62,955 nt of DNA. Source: DATAMF01 sp964472565. Lineage in GTDB: Bacteria > Chloroflexota > Anaerolineae > Aggregatilineales > Aggregatilineaceae. The notes beneath the pieces are model-generated. The model did no database searches and was not told where the DNA came from. It was given only the letters and a program-made list of their open reading frames with translations. The position numbers and the translations under genes are program-made. The stretch lies in the NCBI GenBank assembly GCA_964472565.1, contig CAYYNB010000014.1:1-62955 (forward strand), read 5' to 3'. How positions within the stretch are numbered: position 1 is the stretch's first letter; every line of letters begins with the position of its first letter. Positions 51,598-62,400 of this stretch are shown here, one piece after another.

Positions 51598-52950
51598 TTA
51601 CGGCGCAATGACGACATCGCCTTCATTCACACCACTAACGATTTCAACCCGATCATCTGTTGTCAAGCCCAATACGACATCCACTGTCTGCGGACCATCA
51701 GCAGTATCCAGTACTACAAACGTGCGATTTTGAAAGGTACGGATCACGCTGGGAGGCAGCCACAGCACATTTTCGCGGACATCCAGCGGAATATTCACTT
51801 CGATCAACTGGTTGTCGGCCAGATTTTGCAGCGAGGCGGCGACGCGCGTGGTTTGGTCGGCATCACGGCTGCTGAGTGGAATGGAACGTACCGCGCAGCC
51901 GACGGCTGTTTCTGGCTGGTTCATGACCTCGCACGCCCCGGTCATGCCGACGCTGAGACGGTTCGCGTCGGTGATAGCTAAGCTGGCGATCACTTCTTTT
52001 GGCTCGGGCAGGCCAATCACGATTACAGCGGTGTAAGCCTGAACCGAGTCGCCGGGCGAAATTGCCACTTCAAGGATGACACCGCTGATGGGCGCAAACA
52101 GTGACGATTCGGCAATCTGAGCCTGGATATTGTCAATATTAAGTTGGACAGAACGAACGCTCTCATCACTGACTCCCCCGGCGGCATCTTCAATCGCGCG
52201 CTGGAGCGTTAGCTCGGCTTGCAGCACCGAATTCTCCGACTGCTCGACACTGTATTCGTATTTCTGGTAGTTCTGTGCGGCTGAAAAATAGCTCAACCGG
52301 GCACTATCAAGCTGCTGCTGGGCGTTGATAACCTGCTGATAGGCGTTATCGACAGATGACGCTGAATTTTCGGGGTGACTGAGGGCTTCGTTATAACTGC
52401 GCTGCGCATCCAACAGACTTTGCTCGGCATTATCAACCTGGAGACGGGCGGAAGCTACACTAGTCCAGGGACTACCTGCCTTTGTATTCTCCAGGGAAAT
52501 CCGCGCATTGGCGAGCGAAATCTGGGCATTTTCGACGCTTTCGATACCGCCGGTAGCGGTGCTATCGACATTGCTCAAGGCGCTTTCCAATTGGATTTGG
52601 GCACTGCTCAACTGCGTTTCGAGATCACTCGTATCAAAATCGGCCAGCAGATCGCCTGCATTCACCGCATCGCCGCGCTGAACGTTCACCTGTCGTACCG
52701 TTCCATTGACCGGGAAGGACAGTGACATCTGATCACGCGGCTGCCATCGCCCGGTAAATGTAAATACTTCTTCAACCGTGCCGCGCTGCACAACATAGGT
52801 TGGACGCGCTGCAACCGCTGCTGTGGGGACAGGGGTAGAAGTTGCCGCAGTTTGGGCGTTGGTTGTATCCTGCTGCTCAACGGATGAGCAAGCCGTGCCA
52901 AGCAAGGTTAGTAGGATGAATAGAATGATAACGGTGCGTGTTTTTAACAT
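51598..52950 (-). CDS. Lipoprotein HlyD/MacA-family adaptor
   Basis: The membrane-fusion-type adaptor of the ABC exporter, 450 residues. It has a lipoprotein signal (LLTLLGTAC, Cys21), a barrel-sandwich (lipoyl-like) half at VEEVFTFTGRWQPRDQ, a long alpha-helical hairpin with many Gln, Ala and Ser (about 110-290), the second lipoyl half (SLFAPISGVILEVAISPGDS), and beta-barrel domains to the end. In a cell without an outer membrane such adaptors stay outside the cell membrane and modulate the permease. Adjacent genes provide permease and ATPases. Confidence 0.9.
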   Translation of the reverse strand: MLKTRTVIILFILLTLLGTACSSVEQQDTTNAQTAATSTPVPTAAVAARPTYVVQRGTVEEVFTFTGRWQPRDQMSLSFPVNGTVRQVNVQRGDAVNAGDLLADFDTSDLETQLSSAQIQLESALSNVDSTATGGIESVENAQISLANARISLENTKAGSPWTSVASARLQVDNAEQSLLDAQRSYNEALSHPENSASSVDNAYQQVINAQQQLDSARLSYFSAAQNYQKYEYSVEQSENSVLQAELTLQRAIEDAAGGVSDESVRSVQLNIDNIQAQIAESSLFAPISGVILEVAISPGDSVQAYTAVIVIGLPEPKEVIASLAITDANRLSVGMTGACEVMNQPETAVGCAVRSIPLSSRDADQTTRVAASLQNLADNQLIEVNIPLDVRENVLWLPPSVIRTFQNRTFVVLDTADGPQTVDVVLGLTTDDRVEIVSGVNEGDVVIAP

Positions 52951-52965
52951 AGAAACTCCCTCGAA

Positions 52966-55731
52966 TCAGGCATCCCCAAGCTTGACCAAAGTCGAAACTT
53001 GTTGGCGACTCAAAAACATGGTAGTTAGCACAGTGACTCCAAACAGAACCAATGCAAAGACTGAATAGACTAAGGTGATGTCATCCCAGGCCACACGCAC
53101 GAGATAAGGCGGCAGCCCACCGCTAAAATCCATCAAAGGTAAAAACAGCAGCGTGGTGCCCATTCCGATCAGCGTGCCGCCCAGGATGCCACCTAATGCT
53201 GCAATCCCCTGGGCAAGCAGAAGATAGATCGCGACAGCCATGCCACCCAGCCCCATCGCCCGCAGCGATCCCAATTGGACGGCCTGCGCACGGAACGAGG
53301 CGGTACTCTGGATCACACTACCGACCAGGGTCAGCAGGATCGCAGAGACAAACCCCACCGACAAAAAGCCCAACACGCCACGACGAGTCGGATCGGCCTG
53401 AGCGGTGGCGATCTGCTCGGCAGGATCAAGCCATTCGAGCACTGGAAAACCTTGTTCTTTGGCTGCCGCCAATACCTCATCGCCATCGGCTCCGGGTTCC
53501 AGACGCAGCCAGATGTCGTGGGGCAGTTCAGTCCCGACAAGTTCAAAAATGGGATCGATATTCGTGATCATGAAAAAGCCCTCACGCGGATCGAGGGTGG
53601 GGAAATAGTCGAGCGTCCCCACAATGGGGACGGTGGTTTCGTACCAGGTGTTGAGGGCTGAAATCTGGATAGCGATTTCTTGCCCGACTAACAGGTTATA
53701 TTCTTTGGCAGCACCGGAACTGATCAGAATACCGGTGCGGTTGCCTGCTAATTTATTGAGCAAATCCGCCAGTGGTTCCGGCCCATAGTCTTCACGGAAA
53801 TAGGTGATCGCGGCCATTGCGCCCCGATCAATGCCAAGCAGGGTGCCAGCGGCACGCTGTCCGGGCAGAACAATCTGGACCTGATAACGTCCGACCCGCG
53901 AGACGGCATATACACCATCAATTTCCAGCAGATTACTGGCGGGGAGGGTGTTGTAGCCGGTGACGGTTAATTCGGTGCCGCCTTCGGACGACGTTCCTTC
54001 TTCGGTCTGGGCATCGGAGGCGACGACTAACACGCGCTCGGCTCCTACTTCATATTTCACGACATCTTCCAGGCTGCGATCCAGGGTGCTTGCCATCGAC
54101 GCGGTGAAGCCGATCAGACTCAGCGTAAAACAGGTCATGAGCAGCGTGCCGCGATAGCGCCCGATGGAACGGGTCAGTTCGCGGAGGGCCATTAACAGCG
54201 CGATATTGCTGGTCCAGCCCACAAAGCGAGAGGATTGATCGAGCAAAAACGGATATATACGCAGGAACAGGAGCGTGAATCCGAGTGAAAACAGCGTGGG
54301 GGCGAGGAAGACCAGCGGATCACTGAACGGGTCTTCGGCTCCAGTGGTCAACCCACCCTTCGAGTTCAGCGTATAGTACACATATCCAGCCAGGGCCAGC
54401 ATTACGAAGTCAAGATAGATACGCTGCCACCAGGCTTTGCCGGATCGGGCCTGGGAACGTTTGAAGGTATTGATCGATTGTCGCGTGGTGCGCCACGCCA
54501 TCCATAACCCGCTGCTTGCGGCTAAGGCCCCTGTTACCGCCCCCACAAGAAGCGCTTGCGAGGTAAAGGTGATGTCCAGGGCATCGCTGTTGTAATCAAA
54601 GCGCAAAAATGAGGAGGTTCGTCCAATAAGCTGCACAACAGACGGCGAGGCACCAATACCGATGGCAAACGCGATTCCAGCCAGGATCAGCCACATCAAC
54701 GCATGCAGCCCCAGCAGTTTGCGCCGGCTCATGCCCCGGCTGCTCAACGTCACATCTTCCTGCTGCTGGCGACCCACCAGCATCGAGGCTAACATGGTAA
54801 CGAAGTAGAGGATCAGGCCCGCTACAGGCATGATGACAATCACCAACTGCCGCGTCAGTTTCGACACTTCCTCATTAAAATCCTTCAGTCCGGCTTCAGG
54901 TGAGGTATCAAGCCGGATGCCGGGAAGTGCTGACAACACCGTACGCTTGCCATTGGTGATACTGTCCAACAAGGCACTCACATCAGAGGTACGTAACTGG
55001 CTGCCATCAAAAATAAGCTGCCAGTCTACTTCTTCAACCGGGTTTTCGATCCCGCTGAGTGCGGTCCACAGATCATCAGGCTGCATTAAAAACACGTTAT
55101 CAAAAAACTTGGGCGTTAAAATCCATGAGGGATCGGTGCTGTCTACCGGAGACCACAGGGCGACAATTTTCAACGTGAGCGGTTGCGAGCTTCCCGGCTT
55201 GGTGGCGATCAGCACGTCACCGACCTGCAAGCCTGTCTGGTAAAGCAGTTTTTCGGCCATCAGTACGGGGATGGCCTCATTATCTGTTTGGGATACGGGC
55301 CATTCTCCGGCTGTGATTTGTATCTGCGCGTCGGCTCCATCGAGCATACCCAGCGCATAGGTTCCAAAAGCGGCGGCGACTTCACCCTGCCGGGAGATAT
55401 TCCAGTTTCCGCCACTCACAAACTGGGCGGTGCGGGTGGTGGGCAGGCCGATTTCTTCGGTAAAGGTGCCTTCGATAGTTTGGGTAGCCTGTTCGACTTT
55501 GGCCGCGTCAATGGTGCCTTCCCAACTTCCCAGGTAACGGAAGCGGAAGGAATAAGGCGGATCAGATAGTTGTGCAGTTAACAAATCGGTGTTAACCGCA
55601 TCGACATAGAGAGTCAGACTGAGCGCCAACGTTGTCGCCGCAGACAGGCCCACCAGGGTCCAGAAAACCAGGGCGCGGTGCTGCCACAAACGCTCAAGCG
55701 CAAAAAGAACAGGGTCGATTAACCGGCTCAT
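52966..55731 (-). CDS. FtsX-type ABC permease with two modules
   Basis: A membrane protein of about 921 residues. One N-terminal helix (FWTLVGLSAATTLALSLTLY) is followed by an outside domain of about 270 residues and several helices (for example LVIVIMPVAGLILYFVTML). A second FtsX unit opens with a helix around GTLLMTCFTLSLIGFTASM, has an outside domain of about 250 residues, and ends with three helices (FLSVGFVSAILLTLVGSVIQ, AIYLLLAQGIAALGGILGG, VYSVFALVLFGVTVLTTMF). Two modules in one chain match two distinct ATPases. ATG 55731 is preferred over a TTG ten codons upstream. Exporters and mechanotransmission machines (MacB, LolCE, BceB, FtsX) use this fold. Confidence 0.9.
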   Translation of the reverse strand: MSRLIDPVLFALERLWQHRALVFWTLVGLSAATTLALSLTLYVDAVNTDLLTAQLSDPPYSFRFRYLGSWEGTIDAAKVEQATQTIEGTFTEEIGLPTTRTAQFVSGGNWNISRQGEVAAAFGTYALGMLDGADAQIQITAGEWPVSQTDNEAIPVLMAEKLLYQTGLQVGDVLIATKPGSSQPLTLKIVALWSPVDSTDPSWILTPKFFDNVFLMQPDDLWTALSGIENPVEEVDWQLIFDGSQLRTSDVSALLDSITNGKRTVLSALPGIRLDTSPEAGLKDFNEEVSKLTRQLVIVIMPVAGLILYFVTMLASMLVGRQQQEDVTLSSRGMSRRKLLGLHALMWLILAGIAFAIGIGASPSVVQLIGRTSSFLRFDYNSDALDITFTSQALLVGAVTGALAASSGLWMAWRTTRQSINTFKRSQARSGKAWWQRIYLDFVMLALAGYVYYTLNSKGGLTTGAEDPFSDPLVFLAPTLFSLGFTLLFLRIYPFLLDQSSRFVGWTSNIALLMALRELTRSIGRYRGTLLMTCFTLSLIGFTASMASTLDRSLEDVVKYEVGAERVLVVASDAQTEEGTSSEGGTELTVTGYNTLPASNLLEIDGVYAVSRVGRYQVQIVLPGQRAAGTLLGIDRGAMAAITYFREDYGPEPLADLLNKLAGNRTGILISSGAAKEYNLLVGQEIAIQISALNTWYETTVPIVGTLDYFPTLDPREGFFMITNIDPIFELVGTELPHDIWLRLEPGADGDEVLAAAKEQGFPVLEWLDPAEQIATAQADPTRRGVLGFLSVGFVSAILLTLVGSVIQSTASFRAQAVQLGSLRAMGLGGMAVAIYLLLAQGIAALGGILGGTLIGMGTTLLFLPLMDFSGGLPPYLVRVAWDDITLVYSVFALVLFGVTVLTTMFLSRQQVSTLVKLGDA

Positions 55732-55787
55732 AATCACATCCTGATGGGGAGGGGCGAGCAACTCGTCCCTCCTGCGACGGCGTTAGG

Positions 55788-58538
55788 TTAGTCACCACCA
55801 AAGCTGAAAGTCGGATCAACACTGGCTGCACAGTTGGCAATAGCCTGGAACTGTGCGCCCATCTGTTCCGGTGCGTCTGTGCTGGTATCAACCGTGATTG
55901 CATTAACGCATTCCACATAGGCGAGCGTGATCGCCTGCGCATCGGCCAATGCCGTATCCAGGTCGGCGTCTTCTTCCACATACTGGTCAAACGCCTGCCG
56001 CAGCCAATAGGACAGCATCATGCTCAATCCACCGCCACCACGTCCGGTGGTGAAGGTCGGAAAAACGATGGTATTGGATGAACGCAACAGGGCATCGATT
56101 TGCTGGTAGACCGCGACAACTTCTTCACCCTGTGAGGCAATCACATCGGGATCGGAGGTGAGCGATTGGCGGGCCGGCATGCCAGAGAAAAGCTGTGGGT
56201 TACGCGCGACTTCGCTCAGGAAGCGATAGGCGGCATCCGGGTTTTGAGCGGTGGCGCTGATATATCCGGTGGTGATTTCGTAAGCGATCACGTTGTACTG
56301 GCTCCCCTGCGGGAACGTGGTCGTGATCAGTGTTTGCTCATCTGCCTGACCCATCGGGCCGGGGCCTCGGAACTGGTTGAAGGTGTTGGTGGTAATGGCG
56401 GGGACGGTGGGATTCTCCGGTGTACCGAAGTCGGTCATGCCACCATAGCTGATGTAACCAGCTTTAACGAGGTCGAGTACCTGCCGGATCGCATCCACTG
56501 TTGCCGGATCCGTGAAGTTTACCGTCGCCGGATCCGTGCGGTAATCCAGAGGCAAGCCGCCAAACGCTGCAATCAACATCATGATATACGAGCCGCTGGT
56601 ATCTGTTGCGGCAAAGGGAACCGGGTCCGTGTCATAGGGCTTGAGCATGCGCAGCGCATCGACAAATGCATCAACGGTCCAGCCGTTGGTCGGTTCCGGT
56701 ACACCGGCCCAGATGAACTGCTCCTGGTCATATTGCAAAATCTGCGGCTCAATTGCCAGCGGCAGCGCCCAGGTGCGGTTGTCCTGTTGAAGCTGGACCA
56801 GGGTATTACCAATCACATCGTTCCGATCAAAGGTAGGATCGTTATCGATCAGAGGATCCAGGTTGAGCAGGGAACTGACATCACTTCCTTCAACGGCATT
56901 GGATGGCAGGATAAAACAATCGTATTGTTCGGCCAGCATCGCCAAGTCAGATTCTTGTACTGATTCCAGCGTGACAAGGCCCACATCCGGGTCACTCGCC
57001 ACAAAATCCGCAATCACGCTGTCCCATTCTTCCTGGTTTTGCAGGCGATTTCGGCCACCCATACCGCCGCCGCCAAAGCCTAAATTAATGGCGCAGGTCA
57101 ATTCAATTTTGCCAGCCTGAAGGGTGGGTTCAGCGGCGGGAGGTGTCACAAACAGGCTGATGGTGCCCGCGCGTGCAACTGCCGTTTGCATATCGCTGAT
57201 CGCCTGGGCCTCAACGGTTTGCAGCGCGGTCAGGGCATCAGTCCCATTGGTACTCATATCGCTTAAAGCGGTGCTGAGATAGGATGAGTAGCGGAGTTCT
57301 GAAAGCGGCAGGGCAACGGTTAAACCTTGATCAACGGTTGGTTGGATTGTCTCAGGAATGGTCTGGCTCCCCATAAAGCCACCACCAGGGCCACCGCCGC
57401 CGGGAGCACCACCTGGTCCGGCATTGGGATCGGTGTTTGTTGTTGTCGCCTGAGCAGCAGCTAAACTGTAACGGGCAGGGGCGGCACTAAAACGGTTGGA
57501 AGCCAGGTCTGAACGAGAGGCCAAAAAGCTTGCCAGCGCATAGGCTAATTCGGGGTACTGCGTTCCGGCACTGACCGCGAAACCCTGGACATTCAAACCT
57601 GCAACACTGTTGGGCAGCAGCGAGGCGTAACGCGTTTCTTCCGTCTCGTCATCATTCATCGGGCCGCCACGCTGCGAATAACCGTTAATGCCTTCCAGTC
57701 GCAGCGGAATATCGTTCTCACGTCCGCCACCTTGCGCGAGCACTACCCCTTCGGTAATCAGTTCGGCCCAGATTTCCAGGATGTATTCCAGATTGGCATT
57801 GGTGGTAAGGCTGGGAGCGTTGGGCATGGTCGCTGAATCGTAAAAACCGGATCCGGCTAAGGCACGCAGGAATATAGTCTGATTGTTGCCACCTGATACC
57901 GTTGAAAAGCCAGGGGTCGCTACTGTGCCGTCAGCGTTATATTGGGTCAGCGTGCGGGCGGCATTTGCAAAATCATCGATTGTCCAGCGTTCATTCGGGT
58001 AGGCCAACCCGACTTCATCCAATGCGGCTGGATCATAGGTGATCAACAGCACATCAACGGACAGAGGCAGCGCCCACATCCCATTGTCCCACTGGTAAGA
58101 CTGCCATGCAGCGGGCACAAAATCATCTACATTTATCGACGCATCACTCATCACCAGCGGCAAGAGGTCAAGGAAATAACCAGCCTGGGTATCTTCGACC
58201 GATAAGGAACTCGAATCGACATACAAGACATCTGCCGCCATGACGAGTTCTTCCGTTTCGTCCAGTTGATCGTCAATGGATGAAGAGCCGCCAGGACCAA
58301 CACCGAAAAAGGATGTTTCAGAAAAGGTCGGGATTACATCGACGCCATACTGTGTCTCAAACTCGGCCAGCACTTCAGGTGTAAGTACGTCTTCCCATAG
58401 GGACGGAACACTTACCACCAGAGGAATCGTGCTTTGCGCATTCGCCCGTTCAGCCGCCAGCGGCGACAAGGCGCTCACCATTAAAATAAGCGTTACTGTT
58501 ATTCCTATCCATTTCGAGAGCCACCGGTAACGGTTCAC
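55788..58538 (-). CDS. Secreted protein with two tandem extracellular solute-binding domains
   Basis: A protein of 916 residues starting with GTG after GAGGAGG. A Sec signal ends around RANA-Q (residue 34) with no lipobox. Two type 2 binding-protein lobes of the MalE/family 1 kind follow and repeat each other: GMWALPLSVDVLLITYDP with WTIDDFANAARTL in the first half, and RTWALPLAIEPQILQYDQ with WTVDAFVDALRML in the second; both halves end in PAR-x-SL. Gly-rich linkers (GGAPGGGGPGGGF) separate regions. Binding proteins normally serve importers; here the next gene is an FtsX-type permease. Confidence 0.88.
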   Translation of the reverse strand: MNRYRWLSKWIGITVTLILMVSALSPLAAERANAQSTIPLVVSVPSLWEDVLTPEVLAEFETQYGVDVIPTFSETSFFGVGPGGSSSIDDQLDETEELVMAADVLYVDSSSLSVEDTQAGYFLDLLPLVMSDASINVDDFVPAAWQSYQWDNGMWALPLSVDVLLITYDPAALDEVGLAYPNERWTIDDFANAARTLTQYNADGTVATPGFSTVSGGNNQTIFLRALAGSGFYDSATMPNAPSLTTNANLEYILEIWAELITEGVVLAQGGGRENDIPLRLEGINGYSQRGGPMNDDETEETRYASLLPNSVAGLNVQGFAVSAGTQYPELAYALASFLASRSDLASNRFSAAPARYSLAAAQATTTNTDPNAGPGGAPGGGGPGGGFMGSQTIPETIQPTVDQGLTVALPLSELRYSSYLSTALSDMSTNGTDALTALQTVEAQAISDMQTAVARAGTISLFVTPPAAEPTLQAGKIELTCAINLGFGGGGMGGRNRLQNQEEWDSVIADFVASDPDVGLVTLESVQESDLAMLAEQYDCFILPSNAVEGSDVSSLLNLDPLIDNDPTFDRNDVIGNTLVQLQQDNRTWALPLAIEPQILQYDQEQFIWAGVPEPTNGWTVDAFVDALRMLKPYDTDPVPFAATDTSGSYIMMLIAAFGGLPLDYRTDPATVNFTDPATVDAIRQVLDLVKAGYISYGGMTDFGTPENPTVPAITTNTFNQFRGPGPMGQADEQTLITTTFPQGSQYNVIAYEITTGYISATAQNPDAAYRFLSEVARNPQLFSGMPARQSLTSDPDVIASQGEEVVAVYQQIDALLRSSNTIVFPTFTTGRGGGGLSMMLSYWLRQAFDQYVEEDADLDTALADAQAITLAYVECVNAITVDTSTDAPEQMGAQFQAIANCAASVDPTFSFGGD

Positions 58539-58667
58539 AAAAATCCTCCTCGAGACTGCGTATTCAATGTTCTCGATAATGGAGTGGTGACGTTACACTG
58601 TGCTTACAACGACATTACAATTCTGATATATGCCGGGAAGGATTTATTACAAGCGAGGGCAGACTGG

Positions 58668-59267
58668 ATGAATTATCTGGCGCATCTTTTCTTGTCGGGA
58701 CCTGATTCTGAAGTGCGGGTTGGTAATTTGATGGCGGACTTCAGAAAGGGGCCGTTAACCCTCGAATATCCTGATGGTATTCAGTTTGGACTGCGGTTGC
58801 ATCAAAAAATTGATGCCTATACAGATGCGCATCCAGTTGTTTCCCTGAGCAAACAACTCATCAGCCCCCTTAATAGCCGGTTTGCGAGGATTTTGGTCGA
58901 TGTCTTTTATGACCATTTTTTAGCCAAACAATGGACACATTATTCAGATGCATTCCTGCCGGTGTTTGCCCAACAGGTCTATCAGGCACTCCTGGATTAC
59001 GAAACTTTTCTGCCTGAGAAACTTCACCAGATACTTCCAGATTTTATTCAACAAGACTGGCTGACATCCTACCAATCGCTGGAGGGGGTAAAAGACGCTT
59101 TAGATCGTATTTCTAAGCGGCTGAGCCGGGAAAACTGTCTGATAGACGCGACAAATGACCTGCAACGACATTACGCCAGTTTGCAGTCCCATTTCAATGA
59201 ATTCTTCCCCGATATGGTGCAGTACATTGAGGTGTTACCCAATTCGGGTAGTAAGTTAAGTCCCTGA
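58668..59267 (+). CDS. AcpH-like acyl-carrier-protein phosphodiesterase family
   Basis: A helical protein of 199 residues. MNYLAHLFLSG at the start, VGNLMADFRKG, LHQKIDAYTDAHPVV and VDVFYDHFLAKQW carry the His and Asp positions of the HD-like AcpH family (COG3124), which removes phosphopantetheine from ACP in E. coli. Length fits the family (about 190). The ATG 58668 has GAGGGC upstream and gives a normal start; an 84-nt longer frame is less likely. It is a lone gene on the plus strand. Confidence 0.8.
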   Translation: MNYLAHLFLSGPDSEVRVGNLMADFRKGPLTLEYPDGIQFGLRLHQKIDAYTDAHPVVSLSKQLISPLNSRFARILVDVFYDHFLAKQWTHYSDAFLPVFAQQVYQALLDYETFLPEKLHQILPDFIQQDWLTSYQSLEGVKDALDRISKRLSRENCLIDATNDLQRHYASLQSHFNEFFPDMVQYIEVLPNSGSKLSP

Positions 59268-59392
59268 TACAAAACAGCGATGAAGCGAAGCACTGCATTT
59301 CTCCAAACAATACAAGCTTCGGATAAACGCTATCAATAATTTTGGTTTATGAAAATGAGATGGAAATTAGATGGGAATCGGGTTGGGATGCT

Positions 59393-59422
59393 TTGACGCA
59401 GAAAGAGAACGGGATTTATACT
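59393..59422 (+). promoter_or_regulatory. Sigma70-like promoter of the third kinase
   Basis: TTGACG (59393-59398) and TATACT (59417-59422) are separated by 18 bp and give a leader of about 30 nt. It is one of the best housekeeping-type promoters in the window. Confidence 0.6.
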
Positions 59423-59460
59423 GAATTTTGTGAACTACTGTGCTGGGGAGGGCTGTGCTG

Positions 59461-62400
59461 ATGAGTACCCAAAATCTGGAAGGGCAAATGCTCGGCCAGT
59501 ACGAGCTGCGCAAGCGATTAGGAACAGGCGGTATGGGGGCTGTTTATCGTGCTTACCAGCCCAGTCTGCGTCGTTATGTCGCAGTCAAAGTCATATCGCC
59601 CGAATTGGGTTTACAGCCAGACTATATGGAACGGTTTTATCGAGAGGCGCAAATTGCGGCTTCATTGGAACACACGCATATTGTGCCGGTCCATGATTAT
59701 GGCGTGCAGAGTAATATCAGCTATGTCGTGATGCGTTTGCTGGAGGGTGGAACGCTTACCGAACGGCTGGCCGATCAAAAGCAAAGCGGCAAACCTTTGC
59801 CATCACTACCCGACATCGCGGAAGTTCTCAAGGAATTAGCCAGCGCACTGGATTATGCTCATGCGAAAGGGGTGGTTCACCGGGACATCAAACCCAGTAA
59901 TGTGATGTTTGATGAGGCGGGCAATGCCTATCTGGTCGATTTCGGCATCGCTAAACTGCTCCAGGCAACCCAAGCCATTACAACCTCTGGCGTATTGATG
60001 GGCACACCCTCGTTTATGCCGCCGGAGCAATGGCGCGCCGAAGAAGTCACACCGGCATCCGATCAATATGCGCTGGGCGTGACCACGTATGCGATGCTCA
60101 CCGGGCGCGTACCTTTTGAAGCCGAAACGCCGCATGGCCTGATGTATAAACATTTGTCTGAACCGCCTACACCGCCACAGGTATTCCGAGCAGATGTACC
60201 TGAAGCGGTTACGCATGTTCTGGAACGGAGCATGGCCAAAAAAGGATCGGAGCGTTTCCCCACAGTCACTGCATTTGCGCAGGCATTTGAGCGCGCTATT
60301 CAGGGCTGTGACAGCGAAAAGACGAATTTTTTCACAGCGCCCTTACGCCATACCAAAGAAGCCCCAATTGAGCATCAAGCCACCGCGCGCGATGTGATGA
60401 CTCCCCGTGCAGCGCAGCCGAGCGCCACCAAATACCTTGCTGCGGCGGCCCTGGTCGTTATCGCCGTGCTGGTGCTGGCCGTGATATTTTTTTTGACCAG
60501 GGGGAACCACGAAAAAGATTCAGACTCTGACGCCAAAATTGAAACAGCCATCGCACAAACGGCCATCGCATTAGGACAAAATGGGGGAAGCACAAACCGC
60601 CCCGCAGCAACATCAGTTTCGTTGTTTCCACGAACGACCAAAACCGCAGACAGCCCGCTTGTTTTGCCCGAAACACAAGCCTGGCTTGATGTCAGCGCTA
60701 CCGCGCAACAGTGGACACCCACGAAATCGCCAACGCCTACAAAAACACCGGATTACACTAAAACCTACCAGGCTCAGATGGATGTGGCCGGGCAGACGAT
60801 GACGGCAGAGGCGTGGACGGATACACCGACCGTAACCTCCACGTTTACACCCACAGCGACATCATCGCCGACAACTACATCTACACCAACCGCAACGTCA
60901 TCACCGACCCATACATTTACCCCGACTCACACCCCAACTGCTACATCGACCTGGACACCGGTTCCAACTGCAACCAGCACGTCAACACCGATTCCGCCGC
61001 CGGTCATTTCAGCCAGCAATGCAGCGCAAGTCAGCGAACAGTCGTGGGGCAGCGTCTTTGGTAGTGTCAATGAACTGAAGTGGCTGCCAGATGGTCAAAC
61101 GCTTGTGGTCGCATCGGGATTCGACATTGGGATGTATGACATCCATAACCTGGAAGCGCCTACCCGCAACCTGGGCAACGATGATGTATTTTTCACTGAT
61201 ACTCTTGCTGTGAGCGGCACAACTGTTGCTTTTAACTCAAGCGGTGACATCAAACTGGGAATATGGGATTTCCGCACGGGTGGATTACGTTCGTTTGAAA
61301 GCCAGGGCGAAACGATTGTCTGTGTGGATTTCAGCCCAGATGGTTCGCTACTCGCAACGGGTGGAGGCGATAACGCGCTCCGTTTGTGGGATGTGGCAAC
61401 AGGTGAGGAGCTATTCTTTTCACTCGATCATGGCAGTGGGGTTAAAGCCGTCGATTTTAGCGCCGATGGTTCGCTGCTGGCATCGGGCGGTGATGATGGT
61501 AATGTCCGGGTCTGGGATGTTCAGACGCAGCAAACGCTGTTCACGTTACCAATCGGCGCTTATTCGGTTGATGTTGTGGCTTTCAGCCCGGATGGGAATT
61601 TGCTGGCGGCAGGCAGCTATTATGATAACGAAGTCCATTTATGGAATCCGCACACAGGCGAAGCAATAGCCGAATTGTATGGACATGAAAGCGGTGTGAA
61701 CAGTCTCGGATTCAGCCCAGATGGGACACTTCTCGCATCGGGCAGCGGCGATTGGTCAATCCGGTTGTGGAGTATGCCATCAGGCGAAGCCATTGCGGTG
61801 CTGAAACGCCATACGGATGCTGTTAATTCGGTTGCATTCAGCCCGGATGGGAGACTGTTGGCTTCAGCCGGACCGGATGCGATGCGGCTATGGAGTGTGC
61901 CGACTGCTGATCAAACCGCAGCACCTGTGCAAGCGCTTCCTGAACTGCCCATCGGACCAAGCCCGACGCCTGCGCCGTTGGCTGAGGGACTTCAGGTGAT
62001 TACGGCTGGCAATGCAGCGCAGCTTGATCAGAAAGCCCAACTGGACATTTTTGGCTCACCCGTAGACCTCGTGATGCAGGTCGATAACCACACATTGATT
62101 GTGGGGAGCTTCTTTAACACGCTGCGCTACGATCTCGGTCATCTGGATGCCGAACCAACAGAACTTGCTCAGGAAAGCGTCCAATCACTCGCGCTCAGCC
62201 CGGATGGAAAACTGCTGGCAACCGGCGGGCAGTCTTTTGATAACCTTATCCGGCTGTGGGACCTGGCGGCGGGTGGTGTGCCTATCCGAACGCTAGCAGG
62301 CCATACGGATGGTGTTTACAGCGTGGCTTTCAGCCCGGACGGAAAAATTTTGGCGTCGGGCAGCCGAGATAAAACCGTGCGGCTGTGGGATATAACCACC

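Noticed and set aside
56166..56963. 265-codon plus-strand frame opposite the tandem binding protein
   Set aside because: Antisense to well-supported WALPL-type binding domain; no ribosome site or recognisable fold.
60715..60985. ACC/ACA-rich tandem-like sequence
   Set aside because: It encodes the Thr/Pro-rich linker of the third kinase in frame; no independent repeat element is needed.
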